From positions 1 through 29,555 of the forward strand of contig JAIPMN010003830.1 in NCBI GenBank assembly GCA_020650975.1: a stretch of DNA of 29,555 nucleotides, read 5' to 3'. A program made the position numbers and the translations under genes. The notes under the pieces are model-generated. The model did not search any database. It worked only from the letters and a program-made list of their open reading frames with translations, and was not told the origin of the DNA. Positions 21,801 to 29,555 of the stretch are shown piece after piece (positions within the stretch are counted from its first letter, which is position 1; every line of letters begins with the position of its first letter). The DNA comes from Apostichopus californicus (lineage: Eukaryota; Echinodermata; Holothuroidea; Aspidochirotida; Stichopodidae).

Positions 21801-24800
21801 TCTCATATGTTTGTACAAGATTAATACAAAACTAACATTACAGCACGAAGGTTGACATGTACTATGAAGGACACTAGGAAAACAGCAAGGCTGTTATCTC
21901 AACTAGTGACCAGCTACAAATTAAAGTTGTATGCAGTTTGACTGAAACAGTCTCATCAGCTCAAAACCACAGACTTTTAAACATTTTCCTCATGTCTCCA
22001 GGATTATTAAACGATCAATTTGTGATTCAGTTTTAAGAAGTAACAGGCTTTCTTAATATCTCAAGAGGAACAGACTTCCTACAGGTTTTTCAACGTGAGT
22101 TGCGAGCTTACTGAAAAAAAATTAACATAATAGTTTAGTCTGTAATCTTTGATTCTTTGCACAATCATGTGTAAGAGATGTTATTGTGCTAACATAGCAA
22201 AAGCTGCTTAGATATTTCACCTTTTAGAAAAAAAAATTAAAAATAACTCAAATGTGGGAAGAGGCAAAACAAAACAGGACAAGGCAAGACTCACAAGAAG
22301 ACGGTTTTGTACATCCGCCTCCTATTCCTGGACTGGATATCTGGTTGACTGGCATATTTCAGCAGCAAATTCTTTATCTCTAAATGGTCAAACTGTGAAA
22401 ACGAGAATTAACGAGGGGACGAAAAACAAATGGAAATTAAAAATCAAGGAATAAATAGTAAGCTGACTGATGAATGATATCTGACTGACCCCTGAGAGTC
22501 TACCTAGACTGAGAGTCTACCTAGACTGACACATACCGATTAATCCACTACCTCCCCCTGCCCCCCTTTCCTCCCCCTCATCTAACCCCCTCCCCCTGCC
22601 TACCCCCTGCCTACCATCCTGCCTACCCTCCCCTCCCTTTTATTTTCAGCAATCCTCCTTTACATCATACTCTCTTATATTCAAAAGTTTTTGCATCATT
22701 TATAAACAATTCAGTTTTCTTTCTTCTCACTTCACCTTGTTCTTCTTATATCATAACTCATCAGAGATAGGATGAACCATTTATTTAACACGTTTCCTCT
22801 ACTCTTCTTCTTGTTCTCTCTTCGTCACTGATTTACAGATATTTCTTAGAAGCAGATCGCAACAGACTGACAATAAAGCAGCCACACACACAAATATTAC
22901 ACTATAGTTCCCCCTTTAGTTGCTCCAAATTGACTGTATCCAATAAGAAAGTGAACACCTAGAAACAAACATTGGCCCAGCCCAGAGAAACAGAAAGAAC
23001 GGGGACTTCTAGTCTGTTTGTTTCTAGCATTGTCTTGATAAGTTGTTACCAGTTAAAATCGGTGGCGCTCTTCACAAACGATACTCCTTGAAAGCTTTTC
23101 CCCTTTCTTGGCTGGTTTGTTTTCCCATTACATTTATATTCCTCACATACCATGCACTTACCTCCAACATTGGTAGTTCTTCAAAGATTTTCACCCCTTC
23201 TTTTTGAGCTGCTTTGTTTTTTTCTTCAAAAGATTCAAAGACCATCATCTCCTCCGATTCCCCCTGCTTCTCCTCATCTACTTCCTCCCCCTGCTCCTCC
23301 TCAACTACTTCCTCCCCCTCCTCCTCATCTTCCTCCTCCTCCTGGCCAAGCCAAGCCTGGTTTACAATCTCCTCAAATATTGTCACCATGATGGATGATG
23401 TCAGAGACTGTCTGTAGGTTCATTAATTGAATATTTATGCCTTCTTAGTCACAGTAATTAGCATAGCAGTGACCAAAGTTAAAAGGTTAGTTCAGTGGAA
23501 ATTTACTTTTCAGTGATGATAGATGTAAATATTATTACCATACTGCTTACCAGGTAACATTAATGAATATTCATGCCTTGTTAGTCACAGTAATTAGCAT
23601 AGCTGTGACCACAGTTAATAGCGTAGTTCAGTGGAAATTTACTTTTCAGTGATGATAGAGGAAAATATGACCCTGGTTACGAGGTAACCTTTACAATTTT
23701 GGGAAGTATGAATTCCGAGTTTGAAGTAGGAAATTGGATGTAATTTTTGAAAGATTTCATCAACCACAGTGCAAGATTAAGAGAGCACATAGTGACAGCA
23801 GTTTCGATGTATAAACCACCTACTAATAAAAAACGGAGTGCTCACTTACACATTAGTTCGAGATGCTAGTTTCACCAGTGGCTCCAAAAACGCCAAGACT
23901 TGCTCCCTTGTGAGCTACAGCAAAATGAAGAGAAAATGAGGTAAATTGAGATTAACAGAGAGACCAAGAGAAAGAAGCAGCATTTCCCTTCTGATTCACA
24001 AGTAAACTAAGAAAAACCTTTCAATAGAGATTATCTGTAAGATGGATTAAATATACTAGTGTGTCAGACTTCTCATGACAACATTTCATATCACAACTAA
24101 TCAGGGACGGTCCTTGATATACCGTGACAGGTCCCCCCATCCCCCACCCCACAGGCACATAACTGATGACATTCTATGGTAGACATAGGCCTGTGCTAGA
24201 GGAGTCAGCAAAAAATTCGCAGCACAGTATAATACAGTTATGATTTAACCAAGGAACATATACATCTTCCTACAACACAACATAACTTGACGATAACAAA
24301 GAGAGCAGTAAGGATTCCAGGATGACCGTACCACTTAACTGTTTTCAAGCAAATCATACTGTACGTAAATCAGAGACTGGGAAATTGTCACAATATCTTG
24401 TAAAGAGCAAAAATCAGGAATGAGAATGGAGCACAATCTTTGTTTCTCTTTTACACTATAATCCTATAAAAAGTTGTATTTTTCTTTTTTTTGTGCATAT
24501 TAAGCATTAAATCTAACTATTTCTGCATTTTCTTTATTCTACATTCATTCCAATGCAATGTATGATGATAACATATCTCTCTATTCTACATATTAATACG
24601 TTCTTGTACCTCCTCTCCACCAATCCTGGAGATTTCTTCGATGTAGATATCAAGCAGAAAGAACCTCAGTCCATCAGGACAGGTGGCTTTGTTCGCTTGC
24701 AATGGATGACGCTCCAAAATAGCAATCAAATCCTTAAACATGCTGTAAAGAAAAGACAGGAACATGAGATTCTGCGAGATAGTAAATGTACTACATAAAT

Positions 24801-27800
24801 AATCTACGGGATAGTGACTGGACTACATAAATAGTATGTGAGATAGTGACTGGACTATGTAAGTCTGTAAGATAGTGACTGGACTATATTAATAGTCCAT
24901 GAGAAAGCGACTGGACTACATAAATAATATACGGGAAATAATCTACGGGATTGTTACTGGACTAATGATATGATAAATGCATTTTTTACGTTAACACAGT
25001 AAGAGATCTACAGGGCGTTACTGACTCATCTAAAGCTTGTTTCGGTGGCAATCAGGCCGTTGATTCACCGAAGAATCACTGAGATAGTGAACAAATAACA
25101 GACACTGTATATATTCTGTAGGCTACAAGTATTTCCTCGTTCCACAAAGAGTGACTATCAATCTTTTGTATTCAAACATCTTTGCAGGAAAAAGCCAACT
25201 ATAATCTTACCTCTCTTCCCAGCCTTGCTTCTTCAACAAGATCAAAGTTTGTCTGAAAATTCTCCTATACAGCTGAGAAAAGAGCAAGTAAATTACATTA
25301 AGAAACACATCTAGTTGCAGCAGTATCACACCAGAATGCCTCATTAAATACAGTTGTCGTCTGGCAAACAATGTTCAACATCTTAACAATGCAACAGACT
25401 GGTACAGACACAAAGAAAGTAAGCCAAATTAACATGCTGCAGTATAAAGTTACTTTCATTTTTCAAATGGTTTGCAAACTTTCTGTCACATATTTGGCTA
25501 ATATTACAATATTTTCCATACATGTTTTAACATGATTTTTTTTAACCATGAATCTGCTTTAAATGAAGGTCAACTTGAACAGATCAATGTACATTTAATA
25601 AATATTTCATGACAGTATGGTTCTCTTTTTAATAAAAAAAAATATACCGACAAGAAGGCAAAAAATCTCACCATGAAATATTTATCCGCTCGGAGGTAAT
25701 CGATGCCGTACCATTCTCTTTTCATGGTGATTAGGAACGTCTCAAAGTACATCAGACCTAAACAGAGAAAAACACCTTTATAAATCTTGTTGCTCATCCA
25801 CATACATTTATCCTCATCAACTTTACACACCTTCAGTCTTACCAGCTCTTCCCCCTCTGCTCATTACATAGTCATGTACTCTAACTTACTTTGCTTAAAG
25901 ATTTGCTTTGTAAATTATTTATCTCAAAGATGCTGTCTGCTAAGTCTTCATCTATCTTATCTTGTTGCTTATCCCCATACAGTAACCCCTGCTCATTAAT
26001 CAACAACCTTATCGCAACCTCCATCCCCACCCCTCCCCCTCACTGCCAAGTCTTTGGTTATGCAACTTGCAATGTACCTTCCTCAGCAGTTTGTAAGCAA
26101 TGCATCACTTCACCAAATCATCTTCCACCAAAATCTTGTCACTAGAACCCATGCAGTACCCGTCACAGTCATCCCACAATCCTCAACTCTCCCCCACTCC
26201 TTGCCCCTTCCCTCTGTATGGACTTGAGGACTGTACCTTGTTCAGGGGTTTGAAAGTTGTGTACCATCTCTGAGAGGCTATCAGCCAGATCTTCCTGCAC
26301 CAGCATCTTGTCGCTCATCCACATACAGTAATGTAGACCTTTCCATATTCTCAGCATCTCTTCTTGATCAAATCCTGTGACAAGAAATGTATACAGATGA
26401 AATGAGGAACAAGCTATTACAGTAGGAGTGTTATCTCAGTGGTTAACACCGGTGCCTTTCAATCATAAGGTCCCCGGTTCGAGTCACTCCAAGATTAATG
26501 TATGTCGTCCAGTTACAGAGTTGCTGACAATAGACAATTCATAATCATGGACATTAAATATGAATGTAAGAGACTGACTTCGGTCAGCTTGCGGCTTTGA
26601 TAAGCCAATGAGGCTTCTTCGCGAGTTCCTGCTTGCAGGAGGATCTAAAATACATTTCCAGTTACCTAGATACACTGTACATATATACTTACAATGTACC
26701 CACGATGCACTACCTACTGTATTTTCATTTCAGGCTGCTTTACATTGCACCATTGTTACATTCCAATGGATTTATCACATTGTGTCATCACACGTAAACA
26801 GCACAAGGAAGATCACACATCTTCAACCTATAGCCTTAAATCCTGTGAAGTATCTATTCCTTTTCCACGGAACTGGTGTTACTCACTTGACAAAACATTG
26901 TCATGGTCATACCGTTACAATCTTGATGTATTTATGTATTATGTCACAGATGCATTGAACAATTATGTGGTGTGGTCATGTGATGTTGTGATGTGGTTTG
27001 GTGTTGGTGTGTCGTGGTTTGGTATGATGTGTGGTATCTTGTATGATGTTCGGTACACAGTCTTCATCAGCTGTACTAACACCTGAGAGTAGGATTGCAT
27101 TACCAGATTGACAAACCAAACGGAACTCAATACCAAAATATTCCTGTGGTGAGCTAAAGATGTGTGCTCAGTGTTGTCATTGGAATCAAAAATTTTCACA
27201 AGAAAATTGTTATGAATTGATTATACCTCAGCTATTACTAGCATGCAGTTAATATAAATTGTCTTATCTTATCAAACTAGGTTTTTCCTGACAAAAAGGG
27301 ATATACAAACAGGTCTGGAACTGAGGATTTTACCTAAGTTCCATGAAACAGTAATCACACAGGTATGCATCATTCACAGGGTAAGTTCAGGGGCAGTTTC
27401 AAAAACAGCACAATAATAGACCTTGAAATTGTGAGTAGTATTGCTGGTTAAATGCAAGTGGATTACGCAAAATAAATCAATTTAAATGACATAAAAACAT
27501 GATAAGTCGGTTGACTATCATCAGTCAATGAATTTGCATGTTTTCCATGTCCTGTAACACTGTTCATCGTCTGCAAATATTAATGAGCAGCTAGTTCCAC
27601 TCATCGTCATAGTTCCTGTAATATCTACCTTTTAAATGAGCAGTAGCCTAATTGTCTTGCTATTGTCAGATTTTGTCAAAATCACAACACATGCCTAACG
27701 TTGGGAGGCCCAGACCTTACTCGTTAGTGCCTGCAGTAACCTGTATCAGTGTAGGCCTATGTCTACTGTAGCCTACTCATTAAAACTTAGTTACAGTTAA

Positions 27801-28238
27801 GTTTTATATTCAATGCTAAATACCATGTGAAAATAAGTTTGAGGTGTTAATATTGAATAAACATTGTAATGGCTACAAGGATAATGTATTAATTGCAGTG
27901 ACAAACCGAGTGTCTTGCTAGAAATTTTGAGCCTGGGGCCTCGTGCCGCTGTCACACCGGTACGAAGAACCTCAGCCTAATGTTAAATAATAACGTTAGC
28001 TGAAACGATAGGTAACTTAACATGTGATCTTAAAACAGCAAGAACACTAGTCTAATCAAATCAATTGACACCACACTATGCTAGGGTCTAAGTTACCTGA
28101 CTCTTTCCCTGATCGAGCCTTCATCCACTTAGAAAGCTTTTTGACAGCTCTGTCTCGAATTTTCTTCTCATTCGATGCCAAATGTTGAGCAAAATGTTTT
28201 TCCATGTCGTGCTTCGGTTTCTCCGTGGTGGCCGCCAT
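18662..28238 (-). CDS. RRP1: RRP1 (Nop52 family) nucleolar ribosomal RNA processing protein, 11 coding exons
   Basis: Eleven exons join without a frame break into 766 codons plus TAA; every intron is GT-AG. Residues about 12-215 are the Nop52 domain, with the hallmark stretch WKGLHYCMWMSDK, then MKREWYGIDYLRADKYFM and QGWEER, all matching animal RRP1/RRP1B in order. A second conserved patch (293-340, SRNRRRMYKTVF) precedes a long Lys/Arg/Glu/Ser tail with five KRKS-type clusters, and the last 40 residues keep the RRP1B-like SPGIPFDGEKKP element. Known role of the family: nucleolar assembly factor for 27S pre-rRNA processing in pre-60S particles. The length is close to vertebrate RRP1B, longer than RRP1. 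The start is fixed by an in-frame TAA at 28245-28247, just upstream of the ATG. Intron lengths 5' to 3' are 1722, 479, 399, 468, 695, 438, 769, 883, 810 and 613 nt. One RRP1-type gene before the vertebrate RRP1/RRP1B split is inferred. Confidence 0.95.
19415..19496 (-). CDS. RRP1: RRP1 coding exon 10 (residues 694-720)
   Basis: Acceptor CCTTTTCAG, donor C|GTAAGT, phase 0 to phase 1 (82 nt). It encodes AYTPPMLRKRVKIALAKNEE. KRVKIALAKN lines up with the KKVTFGLNRN region of human RRP1B (recalled), the PP1-docking site, but with Ile in place of Phe. Its polypyrimidine tract contains nuclear-receptor-like TGACC half-sites. Confidence 0.88.
19637..19835. repeat. Long imperfect foldback hairpin in RRP1 intron 9
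   Basis: Two arms of about 90 bp pair around an apex near 19731 (GGTCCCCCTGGGACC). The left arm carries ATTGACAAATAAGGAGT and the right arm ACTCCTTATTTTGTCAAT. GGAATTTTCGG also pairs with the AAAAATTCC side. It adjoins SINE copy 2 and, on its outer left, an AT simple repeat. Confidence 0.75.
19853..19985 (-). mobile_element. tRNA-derived SINE-like repeat, copy 2 (RRP1 intron 9)
   Basis: Same element as 290-418, with A box TAGCCTAGTTGG (19909-19920) and B box GTGTTCGGAGCC (19866-19877), nearer consensus than copy 1. It shares the CAGTGG...GACCTTCCTT upstream part and GCGGGAGGCCCG. It lies in the sense orientation of RRP1. Confidence 0.6.
20307..21411 (-). CDS. RRP1: RRP1 coding exon 9 (residues 325-693), large charged exon
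   Basis: Acceptor TTTTCCAG, donor TCT|GTGAGT, 1105 nt, phase 2 to phase 0. It opens with LYRNLLNGFHPSRL, then KLAEKLKLRKQQSKERKKRR, a strong nuclear/nucleolar localisation candidate. The rest alternates Glu/Asp-rich blocks with KRKS clusters. IIIIDEDE at residues 510-517 has the form of a SUMO-interacting motif. The antisense strand is Ser-rich and open for 261 codons, a by-product of this composition. Confidence 0.94.
22295..22392 (-). CDS. RRP1: RRP1 coding exon 8 (residues 293-324)
   Basis: Acceptor TTTTCACAG, donor CTT|GTGAGT, phase 0 to phase 2 (98 nt). It encodes FDHLEIKNLLLKYASQPD, then SRNRRRMYKTVF, matching the conserved FDYEAVANRLFEMAS...NRKRLYKVI patch of RRP1 proteins. It is too short to stand out as an ORF, but phase and homology agree. 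Confidence 0.9.
22540..22640 (-). repeat. G-run cluster on the RRP1 sense strand, intron 7
   Basis: On the minus strand there are about eight runs of three to six G within 100 nt (GGGGGAGGGGG, GGGGGG, AGGGGAGGG), a potential G-quadruplex cluster. On the plus strand it is C-rich low complexity with CTGCCTACC repeats. Confidence 0.6.
23162..23411 (-). CDS. RRP1: RRP1 coding exon 7 (residues 209-292), end of Nop52 domain plus acidic stretch
   Basis: Acceptor CCTACAG, donor GAG|GTAAGT, phase 2 to phase 0. It first encodes MVTIFEEIVNQAW, the last Nop52 helix, then about 35 residues that are mostly Glu, from an imperfect CTC/TCC trinucleotide tract (23260-23340 on the plus strand). The long plus-strand frames over this exon are shadows of that tract. 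Confidence 0.92.
23421..23688. repeat. 138-bp direct duplication in RRP1 intron 6
   Basis: 23421-23558 and 23559-23688 share CATTAAT, TAGTCACAGTAATTAGCATA and GTGGAAATTTACTTTTCAGT in order. The first copy begins ten bases from the exon 7 acceptor. Confidence 0.85.
23850..23914 (-). CDS. RRP1: RRP1 coding exon 6 (residues 188-208)
   Basis: Acceptor TTGCTGTAG, donor AATGT|GTAAGT, phase 0 to phase 2 (65 nt). It encodes LTREQVLAFLEPLVKLASRT, aligned with the human LTADQNLKFIDPFCRIAART segment near the end of the Nop52 domain. Confidence 0.92.
24610..24742 (-). CDS. RRP1: RRP1 coding exon 5 (residues 143-187)
   Basis: Acceptor TCTTTACAG, donor GAG|GTACAA, a slightly weak donor, phase 2 to phase 0. 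It encodes SMFKDLIAILERHPL, then the conserved core GLRFFLLDIYIEEISRIGGE (human: G-x-x-x-HFIEIFLEEL). A minisatellite-like repeat lies immediately upstream of its acceptor in intron 4. Confidence 0.92.
24784..24965. repeat. Diverged ~36-bp repeat in RRP1 intron 4
   Basis: About five copies of GATAGTGACTGGACTA followed by CATAAATA-type spacer, beginning about 40 bp upstream of the exon 5 acceptor. Confidence 0.75.
25211..25272 (-). CDS. RRP1: RRP1 coding exon 4 (residues 123-142)
   Basis: Acceptor TTTTCTCAG, donor AG|GTAAGA, phase 0 to phase 2 (62 nt). It encodes LYRRIFRQTLILLKKQGWEE; the conserved QGWEER is completed across the junction. Confidence 0.92.
25672..25757 (-). CDS. RRP1: RRP1 coding exon 3 (residues 94-122)
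   Basis: Acceptor GTTTAG, donor ATG|GTGAGA, phase 1 to phase 0. It encodes FETFLITMKREWYGIDYLR followed by ADKYFM, the most recognisable Nop52 motif (MxREWxGIDxLRxDKxYM). Confidence 0.95.
26237..26374 (-). CDS. RRP1: RRP1 coding exon 2 (residues 48-93)
   Basis: Acceptor TTGTCACAG, donor AAG|GTACAG, phase 1 to phase 1 (138 nt). It encodes FDQEEMLRIWKGLHYCMWMS, the signature Nop52 segment, then a helix ending HNFQTPEQ. Confidence 0.94.
26413..26656 (+). mobile_element. tRNA-derived SINE in RRP1 intron 1
   Basis: TTATCTCAGTGGTTAA (26431-26446) resembles a tRNA A-box region and GGTTCGAGTCA (26476-26486) is a near-perfect B box. The body after it carries three short perfect hairpins (26574-26640). 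It lies antisense to RRP1. It resembles echinoderm tRNA-derived SINEs, but the family name cannot be fixed here. Confidence 0.7.
26657..28096. other. Remainder of RRP1 intron 1
   Basis: Overlapping short frames at 26608-27199 have no domains; 26960-27055 is TG-rich simple sequence (TGTGGTGTGG type). No snoRNA with paired C and D boxes was found by eye. Confidence 0.4.
28097..28238 (-). CDS. RRP1: RRP1 coding exon 1 (residues 1-47)
   Basis: Begins MAATTEKPKHDMEKHFAQ and includes NEKKIRDRAVKKLSKWMKAR, the first Nop52 helix (human RRP1 has NEQVTRDRAVRKLRKY from memory). The donor is CAG|GTAACT and the exon ends in phase 1. The ATG sits in CAAAATGGCGGC. Confidence 0.93.
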
Positions 28239-28250
28239 TTTGAATTACAT
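28231..28250 (-). promoter_or_regulatory. TISU/YY1-like element over the RRP1 start codon, with an upstream ATG-TAA
   Basis: CAAAATGGCGGC covers the start codon and matches the TISU consensus SAASATGGCGGC at 11 of 12 positions; it is also a YY1 core. Such elements mark TATA-less housekeeping genes with very short leaders. Twelve nucleotides upstream, ATGTAA forms an in-frame start-stop. No TATA box was seen. Confidence 0.6.
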
Positions 28251-28846
28251 ACGTTCACGGTTACTACTTTTTACATACCGAGAGAGCCCCCTCAATTTCA
28301 ATAAATCTTACGGAGACCTTTAAACATCATCAATTTTTCAAATAAATTTAAAGAAGGTAAGGAGGATGTCAATGTCTTTTGAAAGGACAACTCTTGGAGT
28401 CCTCCCCAGAAAATAAAATAATATTTTGACATCAATAGGTGCATATATGCAGATTAAAAATTAAGTCATAAAATTGGTCTAATTGCAATATTGTGTTTAA
28501 TAAATAATTTTGAATTTTTGCGAGACGTTGAAAATGGAACGGATTGTAGATAACCCCTCCACCCCCATCCCCCACAATTGATTATACATGTTACAGAGAT
28601 AAATGGTATCTGTATTATCTCAATCAGAAAGCTAGTTTTCAAACTTTCCTAAATCAAAAGAAATTATCACATTTTGATAATATTTCAGTCCCCCACTCCC
28701 CCCTCACCTATCCCTTCCCCAACAAAACTAAATGAATTGAATCATATTCAGCATACTATTGGTATTATATTATTTCAGTAAATTCTATGATAGACACTAA
28801 ACAAAATTACATACAATACAAGATGGATTGTTACAGGAAAATGAAA

Positions 28847-28884
28847 TTTATTTGATTTTCAGAATGTTTCATTAAGAATTTATT
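28847..28884 (-). terminator. Two minus-strand AATAAA signals, possible 3' end of an upstream gene
   Basis: AATAAA at 28879-28884 and again at 28847-28852 on the minus strand, followed downstream by T/G-rich sequence (TTGTATTGTATGTAATTTTG). A minus-strand gene entering from beyond 29555 could end here, 0.6 kb before RRP1. Confidence 0.3.
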
Positions 28885-29555
28885 TACAAGAAAGAAAAAA
28901 CAAAAAGAAAAGACACAAACAAAACAAAAAAAAAGTAAAGAGGACCATGATATATATAAATGAAATGTTCAGTGTTAGGAATAGACCTATATTTAGGTTT
29001 CTTTATTATACTTCAAGATGCTCTCTCCATACACAAACATGAACAACACAGATTAAAGTCACCTTGTGATTGGGAACAAAAGGACTTTTTCATTGTTATT
29101 CTGGCTTCCTACAATCTATCAACCCCCCCCCCCCCATGTTTCTGCCTACAATCCTCCTTCCTAAAAATACTAGTATTTTAACCCATCCTCCCTCTCCCTT
29201 ACTTCCACTATTATTTCTCTCTACTCACTTCTCTTTCTTCCTTATACCACCAACCCCCCCCCCCACTCCCTCCCCTTCAGTTCTCTTCATCTCTGTCTCT
29301 TTCATCACAAGATCTTGATGAGCCATCTACTTTCACTGTGGCAACCTTCACTTTTTGGGGTTAATAAAAAACTTTGTGAATAAAATTATGATAAAGAAAA
29401 TCATCTTTAACCTATGAAATCTGAGTTACTTCCTATCAAGGCATTTTTTAGTAAACGTTCTTATACGTTATAACTCTTCTTTTTTTTCTTTAAAATTTAA
29501 GTACACCAGCTCTACACCCACTTCCTCCCACCCCCCCCCACAACCCCTCCCAAAC
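28885..29555. other. C-rich, low-complexity flank, no gene proven
   Basis: C13 at 29123-29135, C11 at 29254-29264, C9 at 29531-29539. Plus-strand AATAAA words occur near 29364 and 29379. Minus-strand 29290-29360 is open for 27 codons (VKVDGSSRSCDERDRDEEN), perhaps a C-terminal tail, but with no clear acceptor. Confidence 0.35.

Noticed and set aside
26608-27199. Overlapping 78-130 codon frames in RRP1 intron 1
   Set aside because: They overlap each other on both strands, start in a SINE tail and end in TG-rich simple sequence.
18802-28096. Intron-encoded C/D snoRNAs, expected in a ribosome-biogenesis host gene
   Set aside because: CTGATGA-like words occur (for example near 27521 and 21955), but no CTGA D box with terminal stem was found at the right distance.
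29285-29360. C-terminal coding exon on the minus strand
   Set aside because: Only 27 open codons, weak acceptor context and low-complexity surroundings.

Overview
The window is eukaryotic nuclear DNA: AT-rich, intron-bearing, with many minisatellites, SINE-like elements, a MITE and long oligo(dG)/oligo(dC) runs. This texture and a SINE with a structured body fit a marine invertebrate deuterostome, an echinoderm being my best guess. That assignment is inference from repeat style and protein divergence, not proof.

One gene can be rebuilt completely. On the minus strand, 28238 down to 18662, eleven exons join in frame across ten GT-AG introns into 2301 nt, or 766 residues plus stop. The product is RRP1 (Nop52 family), a nucleolar factor for pre-60S ribosome assembly. 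The N-terminal Nop52 domain is followed by a glutamate-rich exon, a very large exon of alternating acidic blocks and KRKS-type basic clusters, and a short conserved C-terminal tail. Its start codon lies in a YY1/TISU-like element.

Layout. 1-420: AT microsatellite and tRNA-like SINE copy 1. 430-1778: no gene seen. 1779-2519: 22-bp minisatellite with higher-order structure. 2520-4058: unique AT-rich sequence with a twin octamer motif, possibly regulatory. 4059-11553: weak evidence for a plus-strand gene (GC-rich candidate exon at 4059, possible small exon at 5212, candidate last coding exon at 11484). This stretch also holds a 391-bp hAT-like MITE (6706-7096), opposed diverged repeats (7940-9090) and a 68/90-bp tandem array (10135-10705). 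11554-15755: possible long 3' UTR with a 123-bp tandem array, a CTAG-rich array and a U2 snRNA 5' fragment, ending at a good poly(A) signal (15725). 15760-18661: no coding gene seen; probable RRP1 3' UTR and a 21/30-bp array. 18662-28238: RRP1, whose introns hold a foldback hairpin, SINE copy 2, another SINE, local duplications and G-rich tracts. 28250-29555: RRP1 upstream region and possible 3' end of another minus-strand gene.

If the plus-strand gene is real, it and RRP1 converge tail to tail around 15.8-17 kb. I saw no transposase, reverse transcriptase, viral gene, CRISPR array or bacterial-type operon.
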